A stretch of 64,000 nucleotides of DNA from an uncultured SAR116 cluster alpha proteobacterium (GTDB taxonomy: Bacteria; Pseudomonadota; Alphaproteobacteria; Puniceispirillales; Marisalimonadaceae): assembly GCA_902529515.1 (NCBI GenBank), contig CABZWX010000006.1, positions 1 through 64,000 of the forward strand. The letters run 5' to 3'. How positions within the stretch are numbered: the stretch's first letter is position 1; every line of letters begins with the position of its first letter. Position numbers and translations under genes: made by a program. Positions 43,515-52,605 of this stretch are shown here, piece by piece. The notes below the pieces were generated by a model. The model made no database searches. It saw only the letters and a program-made list of their open reading frames with translations, and was not told the origin of the DNA.

Positions 43515-44394
43515 TCCCTTAAGTTTTAGAATTAAAAAGCAATTTGATAGGTACGTTCATGATCCAATTGCAGCTATAATAGCTATTCCATTATTTTTAA
43601 TACTTAAGCTTTTACCATATAAATTTTCATCTTATTTGTGTGGAACATTAATGTATTTAGTCGCTCCGCTTACTTCTTATAACAAACGTGTAAAAAAACA
43701 TTTAAAAATTGCTTTCCCTAATAAGTCTAGAAAAGAGATAAATAAAATTACATCACAACATTGGTTTATGCTCGGACAAACAATTGGTGAGATGCCACAT
43801 ATTAATAATTTGATTAGATTAGGTAATTTGGAAACTGAAGGTTTAGAAAGAATTAAAAAAGGTCCTGCCATTCTTGTTGGAGCACATATGGGTAATTGGG
43901 AATTCCTTTTAAGAGTTGGAGATCTTGCAGGAAGACGAGCTGGATATGTCTTTAGACCTATAAATAATTGGATATTAAATAAAATACAAATTTACAGAAA
44001 TAAAGATGCTAATGCTGACTTTTATAGAAAAGGTCGTCTTGCGGCTATAGGCATGGCAAGCAAACTTAAAAAAGGTGAAGTTGTTGGACTAACAGGAGAT
44101 CAACTTTTAAGAGAAGGTATTATGGTTCCTTTTTTTGGAATTGAAACACCAACACCTCAGGCAGCTGCAGTTATGGCTATAAAATGGAATGTGCCAATTT
44201 ATATGGTAAGGGTGGAGCGTTATAAGGATTTAAAGTTCAAATTAAGTGTTGAGGATAAACTTAAATTTCCCAAAAACTTGGATAAAGATAAAGCTACATA
44301 CGATATTACTAGATTAATTTCTAAAAGGATTGAAGAATGGATCATAGATAGACCAGAACAATGGCTTTGGGCACACAGACGGTGGGGCAAATAG
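43507..44394 (+). CDS. lpxL: Lipid A biosynthesis lauroyl-type acyltransferase
   Basis: ILVGAHMGNWEFLLRVG, GLTGDQLLREGIMVPFFG, PEQWLWAHRRWGK. Confidence 0.95.
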   Translation: MPDPLSFRIKKQFDRYVHDPIAAIIAIPLFLILKLLPYKFSSYLCGTLMYLVAPLTSYNKRVKKHLKIAFPNKSRKEINKITSQHWFMLGQTIGEMPHINNLIRLGNLETEGLERIKKGPAILVGAHMGNWEFLLRVGDLAGRRAGYVFRPINNWILNKIQIYRNKDANADFYRKGRLAAIGMASKLKKGEVVGLTGDQLLREGIMVPFFGIETPTPQAAAVMAIKWNVPIYMVRVERYKDLKFKLSVEDKLKFPKNLDKDKATYDITRLISKRIEEWIIDRPEQWLWAHRRWGK

Positions 44395-44503
44395 AGTGAG
44401 GTTACTTTCGCTGTTGGTGTAACACTATGCGCGAGGGAATGGCTTGATATTTATATTAAATATGCTAAACGGATAGGGCGTTATCTAAATGAAAAATTAT
44501 TGA

Positions 44504-44617
44504 TTACACACCAAACCAGTTATCATATTCTAAGTAAATTACTGTTATTGCTATAATTACGTATGCACAAAGATACCATTTAAAAATATAAGAATATGGT
44601 TTACCGTTTTTTTTCAA
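44504..44617 (-). CDS. 37-aa small membrane-protein ORF (TTG start)
   Basis: (M)KKNGKPYSYIFKWYLCAYVIIAITVIYLEYDNWFGV*; one TM helix; 19 nt downstream of the 66-aa ORF on the same strand. Confidence 0.5.
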   Translation of the reverse strand: MKKNGKPYSYIFKWYLCAYVIIAITVIYLEYDNWFGV

Positions 44618-44636
44618 TTCATTTCCTATAAATTAA

Positions 44637-44837
44637 TTAAAATATATAGTTTAATCCTCTAAAGAAAAACCAAAAAATAGCAAAAATCAAATGAAAAGCT
44701 AAAGAAATGAAGATTGCTTTAAATAATTTATTATTTCCATCATCCCACCAACTTGTAAAAAGATAAATTAACTTTTTAAATTTATTTTCTCCATCATTCC
44801 ACCATTGGTCAAAATTATTTGTGATTTTTTTTGTCAT
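44637..44837 (-). CDS. 66-aa small membrane protein with internal WWxDGxNK repeat
   Basis: MTKKITNNFDQWWNDGENKFKKLIYLFTSWWDDGNNKLFKAIFISLAFHLIFAIFWFFFRGLNYIF. Confidence 0.65.
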   Translation of the reverse strand: MTKKITNNFDQWWNDGENKFKKLIYLFTSWWDDGNNKLFKAIFISLAFHLIFAIFWFFFRGLNYIF

Positions 44838-44838
44838 C

Positions 44839-44970
44839 TCATTTAACTATAAAATTATATCCCATATTAGGGTTAGTTAATATTGAAGGAGATATATAAA
44901 AAAAAATATAACCTTTTAACAAAATAAAAAAAATTGCCACAAATAGAAATAGCTTTAGTTCTTTTCTCAT
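44839..44970 (-). CDS. 43-aa small membrane-protein ORF upstream of the 66-aa ORF
   Basis: MRKELKLFLFVAIFFILLKGYIFFYISPSILTNPNMGYNFIVK*; its stop lies 1 nt before the next ATG (TGAGATG). Confidence 0.55.
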   Translation of the reverse strand: MRKELKLFLFVAIFFILLKGYIFFYISPSILTNPNMGYNFIVK

Positions 44971-45193
44971 AACAAAATTTACCACATTTAGTTTTTATAT
45001 AAAATATTTTATATTTTTAATTTATATTCATATAAATATAAATTTGATTAAATTAAAAGTTTACAATAGTTTACCACTTGGTACGTCCTGCAAGCACATA
45101 TTAAAAAATACTTTTTCTTTTAAGACATTTAGGTTGACTAAATCACATTAAATAGTTCGATCTGATCACATCTTATATAAGTAAATCCAAAAC

Positions 45194-46531
45194 TTATTTA
45201 TCTAATTGTGCTGATCTAATTTCATCTGAAAACTTAATTTTCACATTAGCATTTTTGGGAGCTTCACTGCTAAGTTTAATTGGTTCACCTTTATTGTTCA
45301 TTACAAGAGAAAACCCTCTTTCAAGAACTCTATTATAGCTTGAAGCTTCGAGCAACTGATTTAAAGAATTTAATTTAGTTTCTTTACTATTGATAATGTT
45401 TTCGAGAAAATTTTTAAATTTGGTTTCAAGAAGTTGTTGTTTTGAAACTAAATTACTTATCAAGATTTTTGGGGGCAATAAATATTGTGCAAATTGAGTA
45501 ATTTTATTTTTTTTCTCTACAAAAATATCTTTGAATAAATTTTCAAAATCTTTGTATATAAAATCTAACTTTTGAGTTTTATTCTCAAAAATTTTGTCTG
45601 GCTTACCTAACAACTTAATAAGGTAATTAATACGATCTTTATTAAAATATAACTTATTATTGAAGGATGACTTAATCCTTAAATTTAATTCGTCAATTCT
45701 TGATATTAATTCATCTCTTACTGGAACTGCTTTTTCTGCAGCTGCTGTCGGCGTTGGAGCTCTTAAGTCAGATACAAAATCAATCAATGTTGTATCTGTT
45801 TCATGACCTACAGCAGATATTACTGGTATAGAACTTTTATATACTGATCTAACTACAATTTCTTCATTAAATGACCATAAATCTTCTAAGCTACCTCCAC
45901 CTCTAGCAACTATAAGCAAATCAGGCTTTTTAATAGTTGTATCATCTGTTAATTGATTAAATTTATCAATTGCATTTGATATCTGGTGTGCAGAATCTTC
46001 ACCTTGGACAGCAACTGGCCACAAATAAACATGAGAAGGAAATCGATCAGATAATCTGTGAAGAATATCTTTTATTACAGCGCCTGAAGGACTGGTGATA
46101 ACACCTATGATTTTTGGTAGGTAAGGTATTGGCTTTTTAAATTCTTGATCAAACAATCCTTCTTTAAGAAGTTTTTTTCTTCTATCTTCAAGCATTTTTA
46201 GAAGCGCACCTTCTCCTGCCAATTCCATACTTTCTACAATAATTTGATATTTAGATTGCCCTGCAAAAGTGGTTACTTTCCCAGTACAAATTACTTCCAT
46301 ACCCTCCTCTGGCTTTATTGATAACCTTGGTAAAGTATATTTCCAAATTATTGCAGCAATTGTACCTTCTGCATCTTTGAGGGTAAAATAAACATGTCCT
46401 GACCCTGGAAATGAAGGTCGAGAAATTTCACCCCTAATACGAACATAACTAAAGTTTGTTTCAACTAATTTTTTAATTACATGTGAAAATTCGCTTACAG
46501 AATAAACAGGATTATTTGTATTAGTAATCAT
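45194..46531 (-). CDS. xseA: Exodeoxyribonuclease VII large subunit
   Basis: [90 protein letters not shown]. Confidence 0.97.
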   Translation of the reverse strand: MITNTNNPVYSVSEFSHVIKKLVETNFSYVRIRGEISRPSFPGSGHVYFTLKDAEGTIAAIIWKYTLPRLSIKPEEGMEVICTGKVTTFAGQSKYQIIVESMELAGEGALLKMLEDRRKKLLKEGLFDQEFKKPIPYLPKIIGVITSPSGAVIKDILHRLSDRFPSHVYLWPVAVQGEDSAHQISNAIDKFNQLTDDTTIKKPDLLIVARGGGSLEDLWSFNEEIVVRSVYKSSIPVISAVGHETDTTLIDFVSDLRAPTPTAAAEKAVPVRDELISRIDELNLRIKSSFNNKLYFNKDRINYLIKLLGKPDKIFENKTQKLDFIYKDFENLFKDIFVEKKNKITQFAQYLLPPKILISNLVSKQQLLETKFKNFLENIINSKETKLNSLNQLLEASSYNRVLERGFSLVMNNKGEPIKLSSEAPKNANVKIKFSDEIRSAQLDK

Positions 46532-46616
46532 AGGATTGCAAAAAGATTTCTATTTATCATGCATTAATAGTATGGCATATTTCAAAAAATCTAAAGGCTT
46601 TTGGAGTAATTAATTC

Positions 46617-47879
46617 ATGAATATTTTAGTAGTAGGTGGAGGTGGTAGAGAACACGCTATTGCTGCAACTTTATCAAAGTCACCCTTAACAACAAGGCTA
46701 ATTGTTGCTCCAGGAAATCCTGGGATTGAAACATTTGCTGAATGCTACCCAATAGCCGCTGACGATATACCAGGACAATGCAAGTTAGCAAAAGATGTTA
46801 AAGCAGATATTGTTTTTATAGGCCCTGAAATACCGTTAGTCCTAGGTTTAAAAGATGAATTATCAAAATTAGGAATTAATGCATTTGGGCCTTCAAAAAA
46901 AGCAGCTCAATTAGAGGGTTCAAAAACTTTTTCTAGAAATTTTTGTAAAAGGCATAATATTCCACAACCAGAATTTAAATATTGTACCGATATAAATACT
47001 GCAAAAAAGCAAATTGAGGTTTTAAATGGATATTGCGTTGTAAAAGCTGATGGCCTTGCTGCTGGCAAAGGCGTTTTTGTATGTGACACAGTGGATCAAG
47101 CAATAATTGCATCAAAAGAAATGTTAGAAAAAAATAAATTTGGTGATGCAGGAAAGTCAATTTTGATAGAAGAAAGAATAAACGGCATTGAAGCAAGTGT
47201 TTTTGCAGTTTCAGATGGAAATGATGCAGTTTTAATTGGAACAGCTCAAGATCACAAAAGAGCCTATGATAATGATAAGGGACCAAATACTGGTGGCATG
47301 GGGGCTATTTCTCCTGCCCCTGCATTAAATCAAAATTTAAATAAAGAAGTATTTAATAATATTATTTCACCTACAATTAATGGGATGAAATTAGAAGGAT
47401 ATCCTTATGAGGGGATTTTATACGCTGGAGTAATGATTACAGAAAAAGGACCCAAAGTAATTGAATTTAATTGCAGATTCGGAGATCCTGAAACTCAGGT
47501 TGTACTTCCTCGTTTAAATACAGATTTAGTAAGTATCATTCAAAAAACAATTAAAAAAAATCTAAAAAATATGACTGTTGATTTAATTCCCCAAAATGCA
47601 ATTACTGTCGTAATAGCAAGTAAGGGGTATCCTGGTGAATTTAAAAAAGGAGTTTTATTACCATCGCTTAAAAACTTTAATGATAAAAATGAAATATCTG
47701 TGTTCCATTCAGGCACTTCTAAAGATAAAAATGAAAACCTTATTTCAAATGGTGGAAGAGTTTTATCAATAACATCTATTGGAGCCAATGTAAGAGATTG
47801 TAGGCAAAAAGCATATGATATTGTAGAAGCTATTAACTGGGAAGAAGGTTTTTATAGAAAAGATATTGGTAAACTCTGA
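46617..47879 (+). CDS. purD: Phosphoribosylamine-glycine ligase
   Basis: ILVVGGGGREHAIA, VVKADGLAAGKGVFV, NTGGMGAISPAP, EFNCRFGDPETQVVLPRL. Confidence 0.98.
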   Translation: MNILVVGGGGREHAIAATLSKSPLTTRLIVAPGNPGIETFAECYPIAADDIPGQCKLAKDVKADIVFIGPEIPLVLGLKDELSKLGINAFGPSKKAAQLEGSKTFSRNFCKRHNIPQPEFKYCTDINTAKKQIEVLNGYCVVKADGLAAGKGVFVCDTVDQAIIASKEMLEKNKFGDAGKSILIEERINGIEASVFAVSDGNDAVLIGTAQDHKRAYDNDKGPNTGGMGAISPAPALNQNLNKEVFNNIISPTINGMKLEGYPYEGILYAGVMITEKGPKVIEFNCRFGDPETQVVLPRLNTDLVSIIQKTIKKNLKNMTVDLIPQNAITVVIASKGYPGEFKKGVLLPSLKNFNDKNEISVFHSGTSKDKNENLISNGGRVLSITSIGANVRDCRQKAYDIVEAINWEEGFYRKDIGKL

Positions 47880-47881
47880 AA

Positions 47882-48334
47882 TTATCTTATTTCTTTAAAA
47901 AATTCTTTTATTAATTTTTCGGACTTTTTTGCAGAAAATCCTGAATAAACTTCTAATTTGGCTTTAGATTTGCAATTTGAAAACATTCTAACACCATTAT
48001 CAATAGCTCCCCCTTTTTTATCTTCTGCACCGTAATATAAACGCCTTATTCTTGTTAGCTTAATAATACTTGCACACATTATACAAGGTTCTAACGTAAC
48101 CCAAATATCATAATCATTTAAATATCTGCTTCCTGTGATTTTAAGAGCTTTTTCTATTACTAGTTTTTCTGCGTGGCTTGTTGCATCATTTCTAGTTTCT
48201 ACTAAATTATGTGCTTTAGCTATGACATTACCATTTTTATCAACTATTATAGCACCAACAGGAACTTCTTGTTTTGCTTTCGCTTTAATAGCTTCATTCA
48301 TTGCTAATTCCATATAATCAATTTTACAAATCAA
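47882..48334 (-). CDS. tadA: Nucleoside deaminase (TadA-like tRNA adenosine deaminase)
   Basis: VPVGAIIVD, HAEKLVIEKA, VTLEPCIMCASIIKLTRIRRLYYGAEDKKGG. Confidence 0.93.
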   Translation of the reverse strand: MICKIDYMELAMNEAIKAKAKQEVPVGAIIVDKNGNVIAKAHNLVETRNDATSHAEKLVIEKALKITGSRYLNDYDIWVTLEPCIMCASIIKLTRIRRLYYGAEDKKGGAIDNGVRMFSNCKSKAKLEVYSGFSAKKSEKLIKEFFKEIR

Positions 48335-48441
48335 ATTCTTTTCCCTTATTGTAAGTAATGTTGCTAATACTTATTAAAACCTATAATACAAAACTATGAA
48401 AATAGCTCACAAAAAAATTTAATCCAAAACTATATAAAAAC

Positions 48442-49212
48442 ATGAATCCAGAAATTAAATTATCTAATATTAAGACCAATAGGATAGCGAAGGTTATTGC
48501 AAGATCAGGTTTATGTTCTAGAAGAGAAGCTGAACGTTTAATTATAAGTGGTAATGTAAAAGTTAATAACAAAATATTATTAGAATGCGGTGTAAATGTA
48601 ACTTCAAAAGATAAAATTGAAGTAAATAATCAGCCTTTACCTTCAAAAGTTGCAACTAAGTTGTGGCTTTTCAATAAACAAAGAGGATATTTAGTAACAA
48701 ATAATGATCCAGAGGACAGGCCTACGATTTTTGATCAATTAAAGGAAAAAATAGATACTAGGTTTATATCTGTTGGTCGTCTAGATATGGACTCAGAAGG
48801 TTTGTTGTTGCTCACTAATGACGGTGATTTAGCAAGAAAACTTGAATTACCATCGACAGGCTGGCTTCGAAAATACAAAGTTAGAGTACATGGATATGTA
48901 ATTAAAAAAGATCTAGAATTGCTTAAAAATGGGATCACTGTAGATGGCATTAGATATGGTAAAATAGACGCTAAACTAGACAAACAACAAGGCAGCAATG
49001 CTTGGCTTACTTTGGGTATAAGAGAGGGAAAAAACAGAGAAGTTAGAAGAGTTATGAGCTATCTTGGATATAATGTTAATCGTTTAATTAGAGTATCGTT
49101 TGGGCCATTTCAAATTAAAAATCTAGCTTCTGGAGAGATAGAAGAAGTAAAAAACAAAATCCTTAAAGATCAATTAGGGTTTTCAAAGCCGAAGAATAAA
49201 AATAGAAAATAG
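48442..49212 (+). CDS. RsuA/RluB/E/F family 23S/16S rRNA pseudouridine synthase
   Basis: S4 domain RIAKVIARSGLCSRREAERLI, SVGRLDMDSEGLLLLTNDGDLA, REGKNREVRRVMSYLG. Confidence 0.95.
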   Translation: MNPEIKLSNIKTNRIAKVIARSGLCSRREAERLIISGNVKVNNKILLECGVNVTSKDKIEVNNQPLPSKVATKLWLFNKQRGYLVTNNDPEDRPTIFDQLKEKIDTRFISVGRLDMDSEGLLLLTNDGDLARKLELPSTGWLRKYKVRVHGYVIKKDLELLKNGITVDGIRYGKIDAKLDKQQGSNAWLTLGIREGKNREVRRVMSYLGYNVNRLIRVSFGPFQIKNLASGEIEEVKNKILKDQLGFSKPKNKNRK

Positions 49213-49234
49213 TTTTAAAATTTAAGATTTTGTT

Positions 49235-49816
49235 ATGAGAATAATAGGTGGTAAATTTAAAGGATTAAAGCTTCTTACGCCAGATAGTAATAAAATTAGA
49301 CCAACATCAGATAGATTAAAAGAATCTCTTTTTTCAATTATTACCTCAAATAAATATAAGATAAATATTGATGATTGTAATGTACTTGATATTTGTAGCG
49401 GAACTGGATCGTTAGGGATTGAATCCTTTTCTAGGGGAGCTAATGCAGTTTATTTTGTAGATAAAGACTATAAATCAATAAATTTAATTTATAAGAATAT
49501 TTCAAAATTAAACATTGATATTAAATTTGAAAATAAAATTAAAATTATTAAAGATGAGGCAACAAAAGCACTTGAAAATATAAATGAAGTATTCCAAATA
49601 GTTTTAATAGATCCGCCATACAATTCAAATATAACAGAAAAATGTTTATTTAAATTGAAGAAACTAAATTTAATAAATCAAGATAGTTATATTTTTGCTG
49701 AGAGTAGTAAAACAGAAGACTTCAATTATGATGGTTATGAGATTTTGGATATAAAGATTTACGGAAACTCTAAATTAACAATATTACGATTATTAAATTC
49801 AATTTCTATTAAATAA
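49235..49816 (+). CDS. rsmD: 16S rRNA m2G966 methyltransferase
   Basis: MRIIGGKFKGLKL, RPTSDRLKESLFSII, VLDICSGTGSLGIESFSRGA, VLIDPPYNS. Confidence 0.95.
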   Translation: MRIIGGKFKGLKLLTPDSNKIRPTSDRLKESLFSIITSNKYKINIDDCNVLDICSGTGSLGIESFSRGANAVYFVDKDYKSINLIYKNISKLNIDIKFENKIKIIKDEATKALENINEVFQIVLIDPPYNSNITEKCLFKLKKLNLINQDSYIFAESSKTEDFNYDGYEILDIKIYGNSKLTILRLLNSISIK

Positions 49817-51595
49817 TTTCTCAATATCCTTCAGTGATAGACTAATAGATGTAGGCCTTCCATGATTACATTGTCCAGAATTTGGTGTTTTTTCCATTTC
49901 TCTAAGTAACTGATTCATTTCAGATTCATTTAAATTACGTCCTGATCTTACTGATCTATGACACGCAATATTACCTAATATAAGATCAACTTTTGCAAGA
50001 TAAGATGAAGGAAGTCCAGTTCCTGACAAATCATCTCCTAAATCAATAATGATTTGTTTGATATCAGCATCTCCCAACAAAGCAGGGATTTCTCTTACAA
50101 CAATCGCATCCTCCCCGAATAGTTCTATAACAAAACCTATATCTTCTAACAATTCAATATTTTCTTTTATTATTTCTAATGGAACTGGCTCAAGATTTAT
50201 AACTTCTGGAAGTAACAAAATTTGTCTTTCTATTGATTTATTCTGTCTTGCAAATTTCATTTTTTCTAATGTTAATCTTTCATGAGCAGCATGTTGATCA
50301 ATTATCACAATACCATTGGAATTTTGAGATATAATATAATTTTTATTAAATTGTCCTAATGCAGCACCTAAGGGAAAGCTCTCATTATCTAAAGTCTGCA
50401 TTGAGTTATTTTCAAAATCATCTTGTTTTAAAGCTTTTTTTAAAGGTGTAACTTCAATATTACTAAAAATTGATTGGTTTTCATTTTGATTGTCATTAGA
50501 CAGATAGTTCTTATTTGGGTTCACTCTTTCATTTAAAGTAAATTTTCCAATTGCTTCTTTGGAAATTTCACTAGTCGTTTGAAAAAAATTTGAATTTAAC
50601 TCTTGGCTTATTGATCCTACTAATAAACTTCTAACTAAAGCACTATCTTGAAATCTCACTTCCGTTTTTCCAGGGTGAACATTGACATCAATAAAATCAG
50701 TTGGCACGTCAATAAATAAACAAAAAATCGGGAACCTTCCCTTTGGAAGAGTGTCTCTATAAGCTGATCTTATTGCGCCCGATAGGTTTCTATCTTGAAT
50801 AGATCTTCCATTTATAAATAAGTGTTGTTGACTATAGTTTGATTTATTTAGAGTTGGAAGACCAATTAAACCATGTATTTTTAAAAATTTTGTATCTGTT
50901 ATTTGCTTTGAATTTTGAATTTTTATTGCTTCATCAGCAAAACTTGCCCCCATTAACTTTCTAATCCTATTTATATATAATGCATCTGCTTCATTTTCGG
51001 ATTTAATACTCAATAATTCACGACCATCAGCTTTAAAACTAAAGCCAACAAGTGGATTTACTAAAGCCATCTTTAGAATAATCTGATGACAATAGCTTTT
51101 TTCAACTTGAGTAGATTTTAAAAATTTCAACCTAGCAGGAGTAGCAAAAAAAAGATTTTTTATGGATACTTTTGTACCTATTTCTAGTGTGGAAGGATAA
51201 ACCTCGTTAAAGTCTCCTGCAAAAACATCTAGTGACCAAGCTTGATTTGAATCAATATATTTTGACTGCAGATTTAATTCACTAACTGCTGCAATGGAAG
51301 GAAGTGCTTCCCCTCTAAAACCTAAATATTCTATCTTATTAAAAGTGTTGTCAGGCAATTTTGATGTTGCATGCCTCTCAATGGCTAATGGAACATGGTC
51401 TTTCTGAATACCAATACCATTGTCAGATACCGAAATTAAATTTTTTCCGCCATTTTCTAAAATAATATCTATTTGAGACGCTTTGGCATCCAAAGAATTT
51501 TCAATTAATTCTTTTAGTGCAGATGAAGGTCTTTCTACAACTTCACCAGCTGCTATCTGATTAATTAGATTCTGTGGAAGCCTTCTAATTTCCAT
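49799..51595 (-). CDS. mutL: DNA mismatch repair protein MutL
   Basis: IRRLPQNLINQIAAGEVVERPSSALKELIENSLDA, GFRGEALPSIAAV, DVNVHPGKTEVRF, GQCNHGRPT. Confidence 0.97.
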   Translation of the reverse strand: MEIRRLPQNLINQIAAGEVVERPSSALKELIENSLDAKASQIDIILENGGKNLISVSDNGIGIQKDHVPLAIERHATSKLPDNTFNKIEYLGFRGEALPSIAAVSELNLQSKYIDSNQAWSLDVFAGDFNEVYPSTLEIGTKVSIKNLFFATPARLKFLKSTQVEKSYCHQIILKMALVNPLVGFSFKADGRELLSIKSENEADALYINRIRKLMGASFADEAIKIQNSKQITDTKFLKIHGLIGLPTLNKSNYSQQHLFINGRSIQDRNLSGAIRSAYRDTLPKGRFPIFCLFIDVPTDFIDVNVHPGKTEVRFQDSALVRSLLVGSISQELNSNFFQTTSEISKEAIGKFTLNERVNPNKNYLSNDNQNENQSIFSNIEVTPLKKALKQDDFENNSMQTLDNESFPLGAALGQFNKNYIISQNSNGIVIIDQHAAHERLTLEKMKFARQNKSIERQILLLPEVINLEPVPLEIIKENIELLEDIGFVIELFGEDAIVVREIPALLGDADIKQIIIDLGDDLSGTGLPSSYLAKVDLILGNIACHRSVRSGRNLNESEMNQLLREMEKTPNSGQCNHGRPTSISLSLKDIEKLFNRN

Positions 51596-51608
51596 ATTTT
51601 TAACCTAA

Positions 51609-52127
51609 TTATTTAATTAGCAAAGGCTTACCTGAGCTAATATCAACTGCTGGGGATGGATTTGTATTAATATCTTGTTTTGATAATTTATTTTTCTTGA
51701 TTCTTAAGGCTTCTTTTTTTGAATCAATTACAACACCTGTTTTTGGAATGTTTCCAAACAAAATATCTATTCCTGTTCTTTCACCTAATGAAATACCAAG
51801 CGTTTCTTCATCAACTAATTTTCTTATATCTTTTGGTACATTTTTGGTATCAAATAACTCACCAAAACTATTAGAATCTTTCTCATCTTTAATATCAATC
51901 TCCTTATTTATATTAAAATTATCATTAGTATTCTCCAGATCATTATTTTTAAGAACCTGAGGATCTATTTCGTAACCTGGAGGAATTAAAAGAGAAGGCG
52001 TTACTGCTACAGAAAATTCATCAGGAACAACTACTTCTTTACCAACAGCTTTTCTGAAATCTGAACAACTTGATAACATTCCCATAGGTATCAAAAAAAT
52101 AAATATTATAAGAAATTTAATTTTCAT
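51609..52127 (-). CDS. DUF3035-type lipoprotein (start trimmed to the internal ATG before the signal peptide)
   Basis: MKIKFLIIFIFLIPMGMLSSCSDFRKAVGKEVVVPDEFSV with lipobox LSSC; sits between lspA and mutL; track start at 52178 overlaps lspA more. Confidence 0.8.
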   Translation of the reverse strand: MKIKFLIIFIFLIPMGMLSSCSDFRKAVGKEVVVPDEFSVAVTPSLLIPPGYEIDPQVLKNNDLENTNDNFNINKEIDIKDEKDSNSFGELFDTKNVPKDIRKLVDEETLGISLGERTGIDILFGNIPKTGVVIDSKKEALRIKKNKLSKQDINTNPSPAVDISSGKPLLIK

Positions 52128-52605
52128 AGTAAGTTCTCTCAATAGTAAAAAATTGATTATAAAGAAACAAAGTTGCACCTATGAAGATTATTGTATCAGC
52201 AAGATTAAATGCTGGCCAGTGTAAATCTTGAATGTGGAAATCTATGAAATCCACTACCTTTCCATAAATAATTCTATCAATCGCGTTACCAATTGCCCCA
52301 CTCGCGATAAAAATAAATCCGAGGGATGAATATCTAGGTAATTTAAATGAAGAATAAATTAACCAAATACTAACTAGAAAAGCAAAAATAGTGAAACCAT
52401 ATCGACCTATTTCACCAGAATCTTGAAATAAACCAAAAGAAATCCCACTATTCCATACTGGTGTCATTGATAAAAAAGATGTCAGTTCAATCGACTGATA
52501 TTTAATAAATAGATTTTCAATTGCCCATATTTTTGATACATAATCAAAATATATAAAAACCAAAAAAATCAAAATAAGATTAAAAATACCAAAGTTTTTT
52601 TTCAT
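52117..52605 (-). CDS. lspA: Lipoprotein signal peptidase
   Basis: VWNSGISFGLF, ASGAIGNAIDRIIYGKVVDFIDFH, WPAFNLADTIIFIG. Confidence 0.96.
   Translation of the reverse strand: MKKNFGIFNLILIFLVFIYFDYVSKIWAIENLFIKYQSIELTSFLSMTPVWNSGISFGLFQDSGEIGRYGFTIFAFLVSIWLIYSSFKLPRYSSLGFIFIASGAIGNAIDRIIYGKVVDFIDFHIQDLHWPAFNLADTIIFIGATLFLYNQFFTIERTYYEN

Noticed and set aside
44971-45193. Possible structured RNA near xseA (ggtacgtcctgcaagcac)
   Set aside because: No convincing stem-loop, terminator or tRNA signature could be drawn by eye
46907-47788. Minus-strand ORFs opposite purD
   Set aside because: Shadow frames of purD, no recognisable domain
51609-52178. Start of the DUF3035 lipoprotein at 52178
   Set aside because: An internal ATG at 52127 directly precedes a proper lipoprotein signal peptide and reduces overlap with lspA
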